From Plasmopara viticola (Eukaryota; Oomycota; Peronosporomycetes; Peronosporales; Peronosporaceae), in assembly GCA_001695595.3 (NCBI GenBank), contig MBPM02000001.1:2666001-2730000 (forward strand): a DNA stretch of 64,000 nt, written 5' to 3'. The position numbers were made by a program, and so were the translations under genes. Within the stretch, counting starts at the first letter, position 1. Every line of letters starts with the position of its first letter. This document shows positions 11,201-23,600 of this stretch, one piece after another. The notes below the pieces were generated by a model. The model was not told where the DNA came from. It was given only the letters and a program-made list of their open reading frames with translations, and did no database searches.

Positions 11201-11538
11201 TTCTCTGGACATTGCCATATGCTGTGCTAATGGGTGCATCCGATGCAGTCTTTCGCGTGAGCTTTCAGCAAAAATGCCATCAAATCGCGCGAGATGCCGT
11301 CGCTTCATCGACATCATCTCCACTGCCTTATTGCTGGACTGGGACTGTCCAAGGTGCCATATCGCTAGCCGAAACGCTAGGCGACATCGTGGCTCTTTCT
11401 CTCGTTGCCGTGTTGTCAAAATGGCTATTCCAACCCGAGCCTACAGATTTAGCTCTCTTCTTTTTGCTGCTTACGACTATAGTTGCATTGACACATGCGA
11501 TGCTTAACCGATTTACGGCACGAGGTCAGCCTCATTGA
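8236..11538 (+). CDS. Divergent POT/PTR-like membrane transporter with repetitive N-terminus
   Basis: Single-exon frame of 1100 aa from ATG 8236 to TGA 11538. Residues 1 to about 470 are hydrophilic, rich in Lys, Asn and Ser, with four diverged repeats whose KLP/KL cores lie at residues 92, 187, 294 and 396; an EANQR-W-L-R-RL motif follows some of them. From about residue 473 the chain has roughly twelve hydrophobic segments, with an acidic loop near 620-640. The order of segments resembles proton-coupled oligopeptide transporters: GGLLGDL after the second segment, the IFAGAAHGTICPNV stretch, then KFFTGCFCARIAGS, and late FTFLWTLPYAVLMGASDAVF. The ExxER proton-coupling motif of typical POT proteins is not visible in the first segment, so the substrate is uncertain. 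It ends 121 bp from the convergent TRRAP gene. Confidence 0.75.
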   Translation: MIRQASKMLSTGAHLIANDSGDDERESWLCPSTISADTKEKANDKGVCTWSQLHTPIPCKKSNVENNSDNACKQLRDGLLSPNGKERSGKNKLPLLTGFSNAEALKVQLSRSVSDKWQLACGGSTAKENCKIDARVERIAGNGLSQPGYKVEGQRKNWILGRKSEDVKEKVIISEETTAALKRKHYKLCDFNPVAFTANDVEANQRTCRLKRQLQDLAVSEVSVDSTGGTDWDDVLKRRVYSSKHIAKSMPSETNVEMMQDQWTLEKRRTNVHRINTNSDVAPGNTQSCDTAHKLPALTPFSITIPSIVYHDEMEANQRKWNLERRLHDASHSPMNHQRKDGHKQNFEKTFAMNHIAHSIDVEAMGRQNRTMDWRLQNRELHVTKSFEQQYCSTHKLPTLKLVIPGTEASRPTWEAGTKLYRVDDHDTKGPPSGLICQQVGNDEVRQKFRSEYETGFNVANCGKVNKVEIGHSLVYCLLFFSTAVVHSAIFNFSLELRQWLLLDSQPFGIVLLLSRIFVGLFQFVGGLLGDLVQNRERFLRCIAVLWFLAVVVLHVAAFQLSSFVSSISLIAGFIFAGAAHGTICPNVVALGMESKLYCCPVVLTPPIPRIEEDGSSEEEEMKKNTTSEGGDMQQQNDFDSHKFFTGCFCARIAGSAFVQGYFYLLVNTSALSDRYLDSAATSRGFHCMLLMSFGLMTSLLSFCYRSWGFHGFEKQRIESNLATTKQDLNSSIPSTSIWSFARLVWLRNRPLVKSALLVLVCVISAGFSMVVMLIRSQTSLSVRLVAFLLCVVGWLLTLVVSSQQITSMLKNLRRSRWGLRECQLYMARLAVAYFCVACCVAFLRAQLYTTMVVQVCQTRLLIPGTTNTLLNPELLGAAVETSSLAFLGLLQALLKSPSGSTSLHSDSKSSLFALPTLAIPVDPPIATQYHKLSSFLTCPSATRMCFATLLYLVSVFLSSVVELYRRQTAVRPSVVPRTCGLMHSEFTFLWTLPYAVLMGASDAVFRVSFQQKCHQIARDAVASSTSSPLPYCWTGTVQGAISLAETLGDIVALSLVAVLSKWLFQPEPTDLALFFLLLTTIVALTHAMLNRFTARGQPH

Positions 11539-11659
11539 TGCTTGTAACAAGATAAAGAAATGATCTTCACAGTACTAACTTTAAATTAATGTAAAGGTTT
11601 TCCATGTAATGTTTACAGCAACTAATTGAGCACCACACGCACCTGCGACCCAACGCCAC
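11539..11659. terminator. Convergent 3' ends
   Basis: 121 bp between the TGA of the transporter-like gene and the stop of TRRAP on the other strand. Both 3' untranslated regions must lie in or overlap this stretch. It is AT rich, with no canonical AATAAA signal. Confidence 0.4.
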
Positions 11660-14600
11660 CTACAGCCATGGGTACCACGTAGGATACATTTCCCGCTGGC
11701 ACTCTACGCTCGTCGCAATCTCCAGCAATTCTTGCACGCTTTTACCTCGCGAAGACGCGGTACTCTCCTTTTTTAAAGCGACACCACGTATTCTTTCGAG
11801 TACAAGACTAACATTTGCCTCGACACGATGCTGCACTTGTGACTCCACGCGGCGCTGCACCGGCGACACTGAGCCCGACGATCCACCCGGAGACAATGAG
11901 CGTCCGCTTTGCGGATCGAGTGAAAGCAACCGAGTTTTCGACGCGTGCCACGACAGCAAGTCGTCCCGAAAGAAAAGACATAATTGGTTACTTAAAATGT
12001 CCTCTTCAGTCGTGAGAGCTTCTGCAGCGGCAGTCATTCCGACACTAAATGGTCCTTGCACACCCGGTCGCGTCATAAAGCTGTGAAGATTACGCGTGAG
12101 ACGGAATGGCATAGTCGTTGCAGCCTCCAAAATGCCACTACTCGCGTACCCAGGACGCAACTCGCTGCTCACGACGCGACCTGTACGCCGAGAAAAAAGC
12201 ACACGGTGCGGGGCACGGTCACCGGCAAACAGCGCGTACGACAAGAAGCTTGAGAGAGCCAAGTGCTTTGTAAACTCGCTACGGAACTGGAAGTACGCAT
12301 CGGTGTGAGCTGAAATGCCGTGCACATACTTAGCCAGAAGCGTTTCGGAAACATGCACATTACAAATCTCATCGAAAGCTTGGGCCTTAGCCAGTGCAAC
12401 GCGCTCTTCCTCCTGCTTGCTCGACTCATTTGCTGCCTCTGCCAGAGCATATGCCTCGCTGACATGCTCACGATACAACTCAACTGGGAAATCGGGATCT
12501 TTGTCTTCAATTTGGCAATCCGACTCGTATATGTCACCAAGTGTGACAAAGTCGCGATTGTCCTCAAGCAGCCGTACTCGCGGCGTCAGTGGAATCACCT
12601 TTGGCACATGAAATACTAAGTTGCGCTTCTTAGTCTCTTTGTGACGAAGCAATAAGCGATTCAATAGCAAATACATCTGCATCATCCGTTCATCGGTGCG
12701 GGTAATGTGTGTCATGGCATATTGCACCAAAAAGTAGTAAGGCCGGCCGTCGCTTCCGCCCATGGCTACACGACGCTGAGTAAATCCGTTGCGCAACAGA
12801 ACATCGACTGTACTCTTAAAATGTTGAATGCGTGCATGCAGATCCTTGATTGGCTCGCTGTCCGAAACGTACTGGCCCGGAACCTCCATGTTGGAGCTGC
12901 TCAGCTCCATCAAGTGACGACTGCATTGTTCAAGATAAAGCTTTCCAGCGTTGCGTTTTCCCACTTTCTTCACGCGCAACTGCAGTAAAGACTTCCACTT
13001 CTTTAAGCGATTCATAATCTCGCACAAAGTTGTGACTTGTCTAGCGTGATTTTGCTCTTCTTCTTCAGCAAGGGGAGTAAAGTCGCGCTCAAATGCATCC
13101 TTAAATTCGTCGACAAACGCCTCATGCTTTTCGTTCTTCTGGTGAGGGAGCAACACGAAGAGTTTGCGGCACACCCTGGCAAGCGCAGCACGCAACATCT
13201 TTGGAACAGCCTCTGTTTTCGTTAGTCTTGGTAGCTGATAACACTTGAGCAAAAGCGCATGGACTGCAGTAAGAAGCTCTTCTTCTGGCTCTGGTCGAAA
13301 CCGAGTAATCATTTCCTCTAACATGCACTCCATTTCAAACGTAAGCGAGTCGTGAGATCTGCGCAAAAAGTTTAACAAGTCTTCGGTATACTGCACGGGA
13401 CCAATTTCGGCTTTTAACGAATGACCATCGCCATTATTGTTGCGAACCTTCTCAGTCCATGCTTCTAGCGTCAACACGACACTAGGTGATGCATTAAAAG
13501 CCGCAGGCGTAGGCCGAGAAGGCCCGACAAGGCCTGGTATTTCTTGAATTTGGGCAGCTGGCATCGTGTCGGGGACCCCAACGACATGACCTGACTTTGT
13601 CCTGTAAAAAATCGAACCGGTTGGAGATGTGGCATTTGCCGAGGGGGACACACCTGGCTGATGCTGGTTTGAAAGCATCATTGCATTGTCTCGATTTTCC
13701 AGGAAGAAAGCTCGCATTGTGTAGTACAGTGCTTGTGGGAATTTGGCTGATAGGCCACGTAACAAGCCTCGAATCTGAGGTGCCTCTGGACGACCAAGTG
13801 CCATGAGCAATTGCGGGATCCAAATGATCCATATCCAAATCGGTAGTTGCTTTCCATGTGTTTCAAAAGCTTGGATTAAACTTCCACGCCGGTCATCTAA
13901 GTTCAGCAGCCAAAGTACACGCGCAATCATGAGTCGAGCTAAGTTGCATCGGTGATGTATAGCCTGCAAGTAACACGCAATTGTTTGTGAAGCCAGTGCA
14001 AGATCTTTTTGCACGAGAAACAACCGGTAGCAATAGTGTCCCCAAGAAAGCCATCCTTTGCCATAACTGTCGCAAATTTGTAGGCAATGCGAGAAAGTCT
14101 TATTGGCTTCAGTAAAAGACCCTTGAGCCTCCAAGAAGAGTGCCTTTAATCGAAACATCTCCGCCTTTTGTCGAAGGCTAAAATAGTCGAGATTGGTTGT
14201 GTTTAGAATGCTCAGTCCGCCAGAGTATTCCGTCGCACTCTCGTAGCAAATGCTGACCTGCTCGCGAAGTTTTGAAAAGGCATCCTGGACGTCCATGGCC
14301 GGCACCGAGTACAATTTCGCTAAAGCCCCAAGACATACATCAGGCAGTCGTTGTTTGCGAGCCGTATGCGCCAGCTTGATTACGGACCAAGGACTGTCAT
14401 GCATGCAAGCAAGAACTTGAGCATCACTCCAGACAAACGTTGTTTTTACCACTTGAAACATGTGCGATCTCCACGTGAGAATGTCATCCCAGAGAAGAAT
14501 CGGCTCCCACTTATTTGGCAAGCGCTCTCGCCACGTATTGATCGACGGCTTGAGATTTGGTAGCGACGCGTGTTGCGCACTCGCAGACTTGATATCTTGC

Positions 14601-17600
14601 ATCATTTGGATCGATTCTTTCACCTCAACAAATTTGTGAAACAAGTGCATGAGCGGCAAGTGCGCACGAGAGAGAATACGTGGCAAACCTTGCCATTGAT
14701 GCAACGCTAGCTCGGCCGTCTGCGAGGCAAGTGTATCAATAGCAGCGCGTTTTTCAGCGTCAAGAATCGAAATGTACAGCCGTTGTAGTCGGGTCTGTGG
14801 ACACCCCAGTTCCGTCGAAGACTGCATTGATGGTGCCAATAACAATTGCTTTGCTGACGCCCAATCACCCCGTTTCCACGCACAATCAAGCAGTAACTCT
14901 TGATTTTGTGTCGACTTTGCAAAGTCATTAATGAGCTGCCATTGGCACAACTGCTTGGCACACCCCACCCAGCGCTCTTCCCATAATCGTAGTTCAAATA
15001 CATTAATGTTCTCTACATTTACGCGGCCACTTTGAGCATCAGACAATGCACGGAAATACTCCTCCTGGGCCTCGTGTACACAACCAAGTGATTCCAAAGT
15101 AAGTGCTGCGCGCGTCTCCGACTGTGAAACGTTCTCTAAGCTTAATCCAATACGAAGATCATCGTCACTTAACTGTTTGTATATAGAACTGAGAGTATCA
15201 ATCCATCGCAATCTGCTCTCAAAGCTTAAGTCTGATTGCTCCACCTGATATTCGCATAGTCGCATCGCACATCCCCACACATCGTAAGCTGATGCAATGT
15301 GGAGTACCAGCTCCGGCGTCATCGCTGGTGCACTATAGCTAGTACTCACGATGCCTTTCATCAGAGTTTGCACCACATTGGTACGTCGAGGTGTGGACGC
15401 ATCCACGGGCACGTTCAAATCGCGTTTATTGTATTTGGAAGCTAAAATTTTTAACAGCTGGCCGGAAGCCTGCATCTGGTCCGCTTCCTTTAACAATCCC
15501 CAAGCTGCACTGAACAAATTTACCCACAACTCCTTCGCTAGCTCTAAATCCACATGAGCTAAGTCACGTAGCGCAAATGTGAGCTCTGAAGCCTTCACCT
15601 GACCATAAGAATTGAGAAATTCAGCATGGGCTGACGTTTTCGCCACAGTTGCATTCCCGTTTCGTAGTGTCGAATAAACCAAAGGGGACGAAATAGCCGC
15701 CATGAGTGTCTCAACCGCAATAACAGGCCAGTATCGAGTCCCGCAAGCTTGCCAATCTTGACGGAGCACAAGCTGAAGGCGTGCAACAGGTCCAGGCCCA
15801 GCAACGGCAAAAAATTTCTGCAGGAACTTTTCTCGCGTAACTGGATCTGGAGCAAGTAGACCTGCCATAAAGTGGGTCGTGAGGCCATGACTTTGAGGCG
15901 TAGGACATAAATGTAACTGAGACGCATGGACTTTAAGGTCACCAGACGGTGGTTCGCAAAGTTTGAGAACCAGCTGATAGTATTCCTCATTAAGAGGAAG
16001 AGCCGAGATCTCATTTAGCCGGTCAAATGTTGCCATCTTGCTGAGCAAAGTCATTTTGTCTTTTGTCGTCAATACCTGGTGACAAGCGTCCGTCGATGCG
16101 ACCATTTTGGCCACAATTTTCGTGATTTGCAGTAGCAGTGGAATATTGTACGATCCTTCAAGACAGTGCATCAGCAAATTTATGTACAAACGGCAATGTT
16201 CACTACTCGAAAGCGAGCACTTTGCCAACAGTGCATAGCACAGAACCAGTAACTCAATCGGTCTTTTGCTGTTACTACCACTTAAGCCACTTCGTACGGA
16301 GATTTGACTGGCCCCCAACTTTTTCTTCAAAGCGCTTCCTACTTTTGAGCTTGTCGGGTCATTGCCTAGCATATCATTCACACTGCTTTTCTTCTTTGAA
16401 TAATTTTTTTCTCCTGTAGCGTCGCGTTTCATCACAATATGTCGCACGACGTTATTAACCGCGAGATTTGACCGTCCCGCCTGCATTTGATCCCACTCAT
16501 TTACAATTGCCAACGACGGAGTAGCCATCACCCGGTTTCGCCCAAAGGAATCCACAACTGCTTGACCACTTTCAACACCCATCGCTGCACCATTAGTTCC
16601 TCCGTGTTTTTCGCTGCAGAGACCTCCCCCTCCAGTGGCAGCTGACTGAATTAGGTGCTCACGTGTAAATCGTTGCGCCAGCTTTAGCAATGCCAAGGTA
16701 AAGTGATCTACGAGTTCCGGCGCGACCTCGACTAGTCCACTCAGCAGCTTAAGAGTAAATTCTCCAGGATAACTTATAGGTGACACCATTCCTCGCGGAT
16801 GTTGCGAAAACAACAAGCGCATACGAGCTGCTTCATGGTTAATCAACGGATTTATCCCACCTGGGTCCTTCTGGTGCTTCCCTAACGCGTGGTCATTGTC
16901 TGCCGTAACACTGCTATTCGCTCCTCCCTGCTTTTCAGCTTTTAGATTATGTGATGCATTTTTGCCCATGGCTTTGGAGGCAGGAGCGCTTGATCCCGCA
17001 GGCAGACTTGTACCACCTGAGCTCAGGTCTTGCTGGAACATAGCTGCATTTACAAGACGCTCGTTTATAATCTCGCGGAGCCATGGATAGAAATTGCATA
17101 CAACTAGGGGTTGAGGGGCACGAGACGGAGGATAGAGCTACACCGTTACATCCAGAGCAAGATTGTTAGATCAGTGTTCGACATACACGAAAGTATGTCA
17201 TCAATAAAAATGCACGTACCTCTGCTATACGGCATAAAAATTTCGTCAAACTCGCCTGAATGTCGTGATTTTGACGGTCAAAACACGGCTCCAACAGCTT
17301 CATGATTCGAGGTGCGTACTGTATTACATATGGAACTGAACGCTTCGACTTGGTGACGACTTCCGGGGTAATCAATGAGTTTAGAATACCCAAAACAGCG
17401 TCAAGAATTGCTAGTGACGATAAAGGCGCGCCTTTCGGTACAATAAAGAACGGTGGCATCACTGTTGGTGGTGGTGGTGCCGCAATTGAAGCTTGCTGTC
17501 CCGTTCCTCCAGCACCGGCCGCAGCCGTGTTCACACTCACCTGACACTGCTGTTGCTGGCGAATGGCAGTCTCTGCAGTGACAGCAATCAGTTTGTCAAG

Positions 17601-20600
17601 GTACGAGAAGCGGATTGCTGCAGACGGCCACAGGCGAAGAGCCTTATCAAAAAGATCACCGCACGTTTTCGCCAAACGGCTCGTCTCCTGCTTGTCCGCG
17701 GATGCAAGAGCAAAACGGAAGGCAAAATTTACGACCATATCCACCATTGCACCACTCAACTCAAAATCATCCTCGCTATTCACAGCTCGAGTCGCCTCCG
17801 AAGACGGAGATACCACAATTTGACCTAGCTGTTGGCTCGACCCTGATGTTGAAGACATTTGCGTCGGGACTGCAATCTGTAACGAAGTGGATCCGTCTTT
17901 GCCCGAGTTCGCTGACTGAACCACAGCCTTCGTTTCCGATACATCCGCATTGTCACTCGTCAATACTTTTCGCTTCTTCGGCGCATGCTCTTCTACTGAT
18001 GTTTCGGAATCTGCCGACCTCATTGCAAACGGACTTCGTTTCAGCTCTCCACCAGAAGTTGTCATCTTGGGCCCCGAAACGGACCCCCGAATAGTTAGTC
18101 GATCTTGCCGTGTTCGCTCCCACGAAATGACCAAATCCACAATATTTACTGCGAGTCGACGATTGTCCGGCGTACTGCTTGGAGGAATCGCCAAGCGATT
18201 TAGTGAATTCACCATAAGAGGTACAAATTGGCCGCGGAACGGATAAAATAAGGCCGGGTGGCGAACAATTAGAAACCAAATATGCACAAGCTGTCCAAGT
18301 ACATGGCCTTCTTCGTATGCGATCTTTTTCGTCCACTTAATTGCTTTGATAAATTCATTGGACGGGAGGCGTCCAGGCAAAGCAGGCAAAAGAATGTCAA
18401 AGGCTTTTCGTACGAGAAAACGCGCGTCCATCTCATGCGTGCGCAAGAGCGCAACATAGACTTGCAGCACAATTTTAGGCGGAGTGTCGTAGACTGAAAT
18501 GAAGCGGCATACATTGACATATGCCCAAAGCTTTGACGTCAAGTCTTGTGCCTTTAAGTGGTTCCACGCAAACTTGATCACTTCTTTTCGGTGATCAGTC
18601 ACATACTTGCTCATATGCTGAATAAGGAGCGTGCCCAGCTTAAGCAATTCAATTCGAAGGCTTTGCATGGCATCTGGTGAATAGTCTTTGCTCGCTAGAA
18701 TCTCTCTAAGCATCCACATAATAGTATCAAGGTCCATGACATCAATATTGCTAACGTTTGGATCCTCAAACGATGTTGTCATCACAGGCATGATCAACAG
18801 CTGGACGGCATGAACTTTGAGCTCTTCGGACGCACCAGGCTCGCGGAGCATTCGCAAGAACAACCGAATGAGGTTACGCTTGTTGGTTGTACTATACTTC
18901 ATGGCCACCTCCTCACGATAAAATGTCTGCAGAAAGCTAAAGTCAAAGGGTGTACGGTGCAAAAAACCCGATACCATGTCCAGAAGCACTTGCACGTCTT
19001 CTGGTTTTGCACGGCTATACGTGATCATGCACTTGATAAGTAGCTTGGATTCGAGATGAAACTTAATGGGTAGTCGATCTTGCGCTGCAAGACGTTGCAA
19101 GCGAGCGGGCGAGCGCCAAAGCTTCCGCAAGCAATCGATAATGACTGTTTGCGTCGCCAGCCACAGTGGGTGAAGTTTGCTGATTGATCGAATCAGTCGT
19201 AATCCTTGATACTGCAGCTCAAGCGCCTCTTGCTGCGACTTTGATGCGAATGGCCCACCGCTCGCAGGTGCTGACGTGTTGCTTAAACCCAATGAAGACG
19301 TCAAACCTTGACTTTGTGCTCGGGCAATCTTCGCCTGAGCTTGAGCATTAGCACGGTGTACGTACGTCGCTTGCGCTTGTTTCGCTTTTTCCTGCGCCTG
19401 TAACGGCTTTAAACCTTGTGCTTGCGCTGTCGCAAGCGCTTGAGCGTGCACTTTTTGAGCATTCACTTGGATCTGAGCTTGAAGTTGCTGTGCTTGCTGT
19501 TGCGTAACAAGCGAGCTCATCGTGGGATTCGGTAGTGCCGCTTGTAAAGCTGCTGAAGATATGTGACTTTGTGCTTTCGCAATATAATCTTTGCTGGCAA
19601 ATTGGGCTTTTGCCTGGGCTTGAACCAGCGATAGTCCTTGCGCCTGAGCTGTAGCTAGAGTCTGAGCATGCAGCTTTTGTGCATTCGCTTGAATTTGAAC
19701 TTGAGACTGCACTTTTAAAGCCTGTTGTGCGTTGACCTGCGCCTGAGCTTTGACAACGTACGCCGCATGTGCTTGCACTCCACGAGCTTCGGCAGCAGGC
19801 GCTGTCATTCCTTGAGCTTGAGCACTCGCAACTGCTTGGGCAGCTGCTTTCTGCGCATTCAACCGAATCTGAGCCTGCATCTTGGTTTCACTTGACACTT
19901 CTGCAGTGGCCTTTACCTCTCCAGATCCAGAGGCATAAATCTTTAGCGCTGCATTGAATGTTGCCTCGACAACCGACTCTGCGCCTCCGTCACCTACAAT
20001 TACTGCATGAAGAGGAGCCGCTTCGGGAAGTTTTAGCAACTGCTGAAAGAGTGACGAGAACTTAACTTCTACCAAGTGTTCGCGCTTAAGAAAGAATGAC
20101 ACAGTCATAGATGCGTAACGATTTAAGAAACGCGTCAGCGGAAGTCGGTATGGGGAGCTCATCTTACCGTAGCTTCCATATTTGGGCAATACGGCCTCTA
20201 GATCTACCACACAATTAATAAGTGGCTCCAGAAATGCATCGTTCGGAGGAAGCAAGTGAAAAAGATCCACAATTGCAGCTGCCACAGCAGGCTCCTCTCC
20301 TCGCTTCCATATTCCAGCTTTTATTATTCGATCTGGATCACGCCACTGTTTTAGATGTTCCAAAAGTTTTTCTCCAAGTGTGACATTAAAACAGCTACTA
20401 AGCAGCGTCAGCAATCGAGACAATCCTTCAAGTAGGGGCAAGTTCAGCTTTCGATAGTCCGCCAAATTCAATAGCACTGGTCGCAGACACTGCTGCAAAA
20501 GCTCTTTCGGTAAAAATACGTCTTTGTTTTGCTTGTTCAGCTGAATGATATCCGTCAGAGCATCTTGAGCGACTTGCACCAACTCCGGAGGCTGACCCGT

Positions 20601-23600
20601 CAAGTATCGGAAAAAGACACCCACAAAACGATTGCGGTACTCCGGGTGCTGATTTAAATCGGTAGGTGCAGCTAGAAAAGCCGCACGAAGAAGTTTCGCA
20701 GCAGCAATTCGCAGCTCACAAGCTTGCGAAAGCCCGAACGGATATTCTTGAGCTGAAACACCGGAGCCTAAAATTCCTGCCGTTGCACCGCCAGCATGGC
20801 TAGGACTCTCAGCCCCAATCATCGTGACTCCGTCACGCTGCGAGTCCTCTGAAATTATTTTCCATACCTCTTGAAGAAATATCATGATCTCTTTCGTCAG
20901 CGAAAAAATTGGAGGCTCTAAAGACAGTGCGTATGCCATAGCATCCACGTACCCTGTCCTCGTGTTACTGGGTAGCATACGAAGATTACAACCAGTGATC
21001 TGCTTGCTGATCAACTGGTTGTACGGGTATAGCAATGCTGAAGCACTGGTTTCCTTTAGTGCAGCGATTGTGTGAATACACTGTTTGGCATATAGCCGTG
21101 TTAGTGCCTTTGAGCTCAGGAATTCCACAACAAGCATTTGAAACACTTCTTTTTCTTGAAAAGCAACACATGTCGCAAAATTCTCTTTCTCGATATCACT
21201 AACGCCAAGTCGATTTGCGTATTCCGAACGAACTATCCACGCTGTTTTGACAACAGTCAAAAGCGCCTCACCTGTCTCAGCACTCACAATCGCACTAACT
21301 TCAGAAGGATGATCCGAGAGAACGAAAAAGAGGGCCTTGACAATCGTGAGCTCGTTTTCATGGCACCACTGATGTTCTAGTAAACCTACAAGAAGCTGGA
21401 GTCCAATCGCACCACCAAGTTTCTTGCGCCAACTTCCTTTGTCATAACAGCCATGTGCGAACACTTCACACATGCTGTTAAACAAGGCGCCTCCGCCTTG
21501 CACGGCCCGCTGCGGCGAGTCGAATCGAGCGATAGCCGTCTTGATGATGAACGTGGTTACTTCTTTTGCAGCATTAATAACGCGCTGGTCGGGAGAGCTC
21601 AGAGCGACTGAAACTGCTTGGACAAATGAATAAAAGTCGTCTGTCACGTCAGCTTCCATCATTTTGGCAGTGCCATACGCCGCTTGACGTAGCGTTTCGA
21701 TCCGTTTTGTTGTCGCTAAAAGGCGACCAGGTGACAATCCTCTGGTGGCTGCATATAAAGTTGATGCATCTAGTGAGGAAAGTACAGCAAAGTCTGGAGA
21801 ATCGCGCGAGCACTTATCCAAAGCTAGCACAGTCAAATGTCCCGCGATTCCCTCCAACACTTTTCTCGCCTCCACACCCAAATCAACGTCGACCACTGTT
21901 TCGAACAAGACCTGCAAAAGTTGCATGCGTGTTGCTCGCACAGCCTCTTGTGACATAACTTTTCGCACTGGGTCCACACATTTTACCTCTTTGTCAGACA
22001 CGGTTGGCTCATCTCCATCGTAGTCAGCGATTCCACAGTGATTAACGTTTAGCGATACAACAGCCGCACGAGACACAAAAATAAACGCACATCGCTTGTG
22101 TTGCAAAATCGCCCCACGAATTTTCGCCATCGTTTCAGTTTCCAATTGCAATGTCTTGTCATCTTTTTCGAGCATAAAAGAGGGTCTCACCATAGTGTCA
22201 CTTTCCTCAAACTCGTCGACATCCGCAAGCCGCGCGTCATTTTTATTAATATCATTGCGCTCGGCCAATGTATTTTGTAGATACGTACGAAGCACCGTAG
22301 TAGCCTGCGCGATAAGCACATCCATCTTCATTGGAAACGTGCCTCCTTGGGATAGAGCGTCACTTTCGCTGTTCAAATCAAAACCCACACCGTCTCCGTC
22401 TTCACCCCATGCAAACATGAAGGTTAGTCCTGTAAACGAGTACTCGTGATAATCGAGATCAAGCGGATCCATCAGATACTGACGATTGCGGCCTCCGATT
22501 TTCCCCAGAATTCGCATTGCTAATTCACCATACGGATAGGGTGGCGGAATAAGATGAGTATTTAATGCCTCGATGATCTCCGTCAGTAACCGATCCTGAG
22601 AAGTCATGATCGGGTACAAAAAGTCTGGGTTTAGATTATCCACCCAAAACTCAAGTGTCCGCAAACCCAAGTACGCGAGCTCACCACGCGATAATATTGC
22701 TCGCACCACTGACTTCATTAACGACGGAAGGTATTGCAGAAGTGAGCTTAATCGCGCGGGTATGGTGAGGCATAGCTCTAGAATGACTTCTTGCATTGCC
22801 AACTTGCTAATGTGTTTCTGCAGTCGCATCAAAGCAGATAGCACACCCGGCAACAACGGAAATACCTCTTTATAAAAGTTTTCGTACTTTCCACCCGAGA
22901 TCGATCGGAACAATGCGCGCAGCAAGAGCAAGTAATTATCCGGGTGTTTCGTAAACGTCGCTTGCTTCAAGCATGACTCAATAATTGTACGGAGATGTGG
23001 GAACAAAGCTGATTCATTAGATTTAAACAACGTGACAGATCCAAATACAATTTTAAAAAGCCGAAGTACAATTGAAGCCCGGTCTTTCTGTGATACAGGA
23101 CGCATATTTTCGAATTTTAGGTTTTCAATGGCCATCACCTTATCCACACGATTTGTATCTGGCAGATCTCCTTCTGCTTCAACACTAAGATCTTTCATTT
23201 GCGTGATCAAGAATTTAAGTAATATTTCTGCAAACCAGCAGCTCACATTGGAATTTGCCAAAAAATGTTGAGGAATCGTCAAGATAGCATGATCCTGAAG
23301 TATGCACTCGTAAAGCAGCTCGATATTTGCGATGAAAAGGTCTCTAAAATCTGTTGCTTCCAACACCGTAAACGCACCGGCAAAGTGGTCGAGCATTTGT
23401 TTCTCCTCTGACAAAGTGTTCTCCGACAGTGTGTACAAGATGAAGCACCGCAGTCCATTTCGCAGTACTTTTGCAATTAAAAGCCGTTCGTCATCCGTTA
23501 AAGGATATAAGTGCTCCGATTCAGATGCTCGAGTAGACAAATTGTCAGTAACGTCCAGGGGATGCACATTAAAACCTGTGCGTGCGTCCGATGCCGCAGA

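Noticed and set aside
11049..11507. 152-codon frame inside the transporter-like gene
   Set aside because: Overlaps the membrane-protein frame in another phase and has no family signal.
11660..17041. Second half of TRRAP as a separate gene starting at the ATG 17041
   Set aside because: The frame extends upstream to 17137 and joins exon 1 in phase across an 82-nt intron, giving continuous TRRAP homology.
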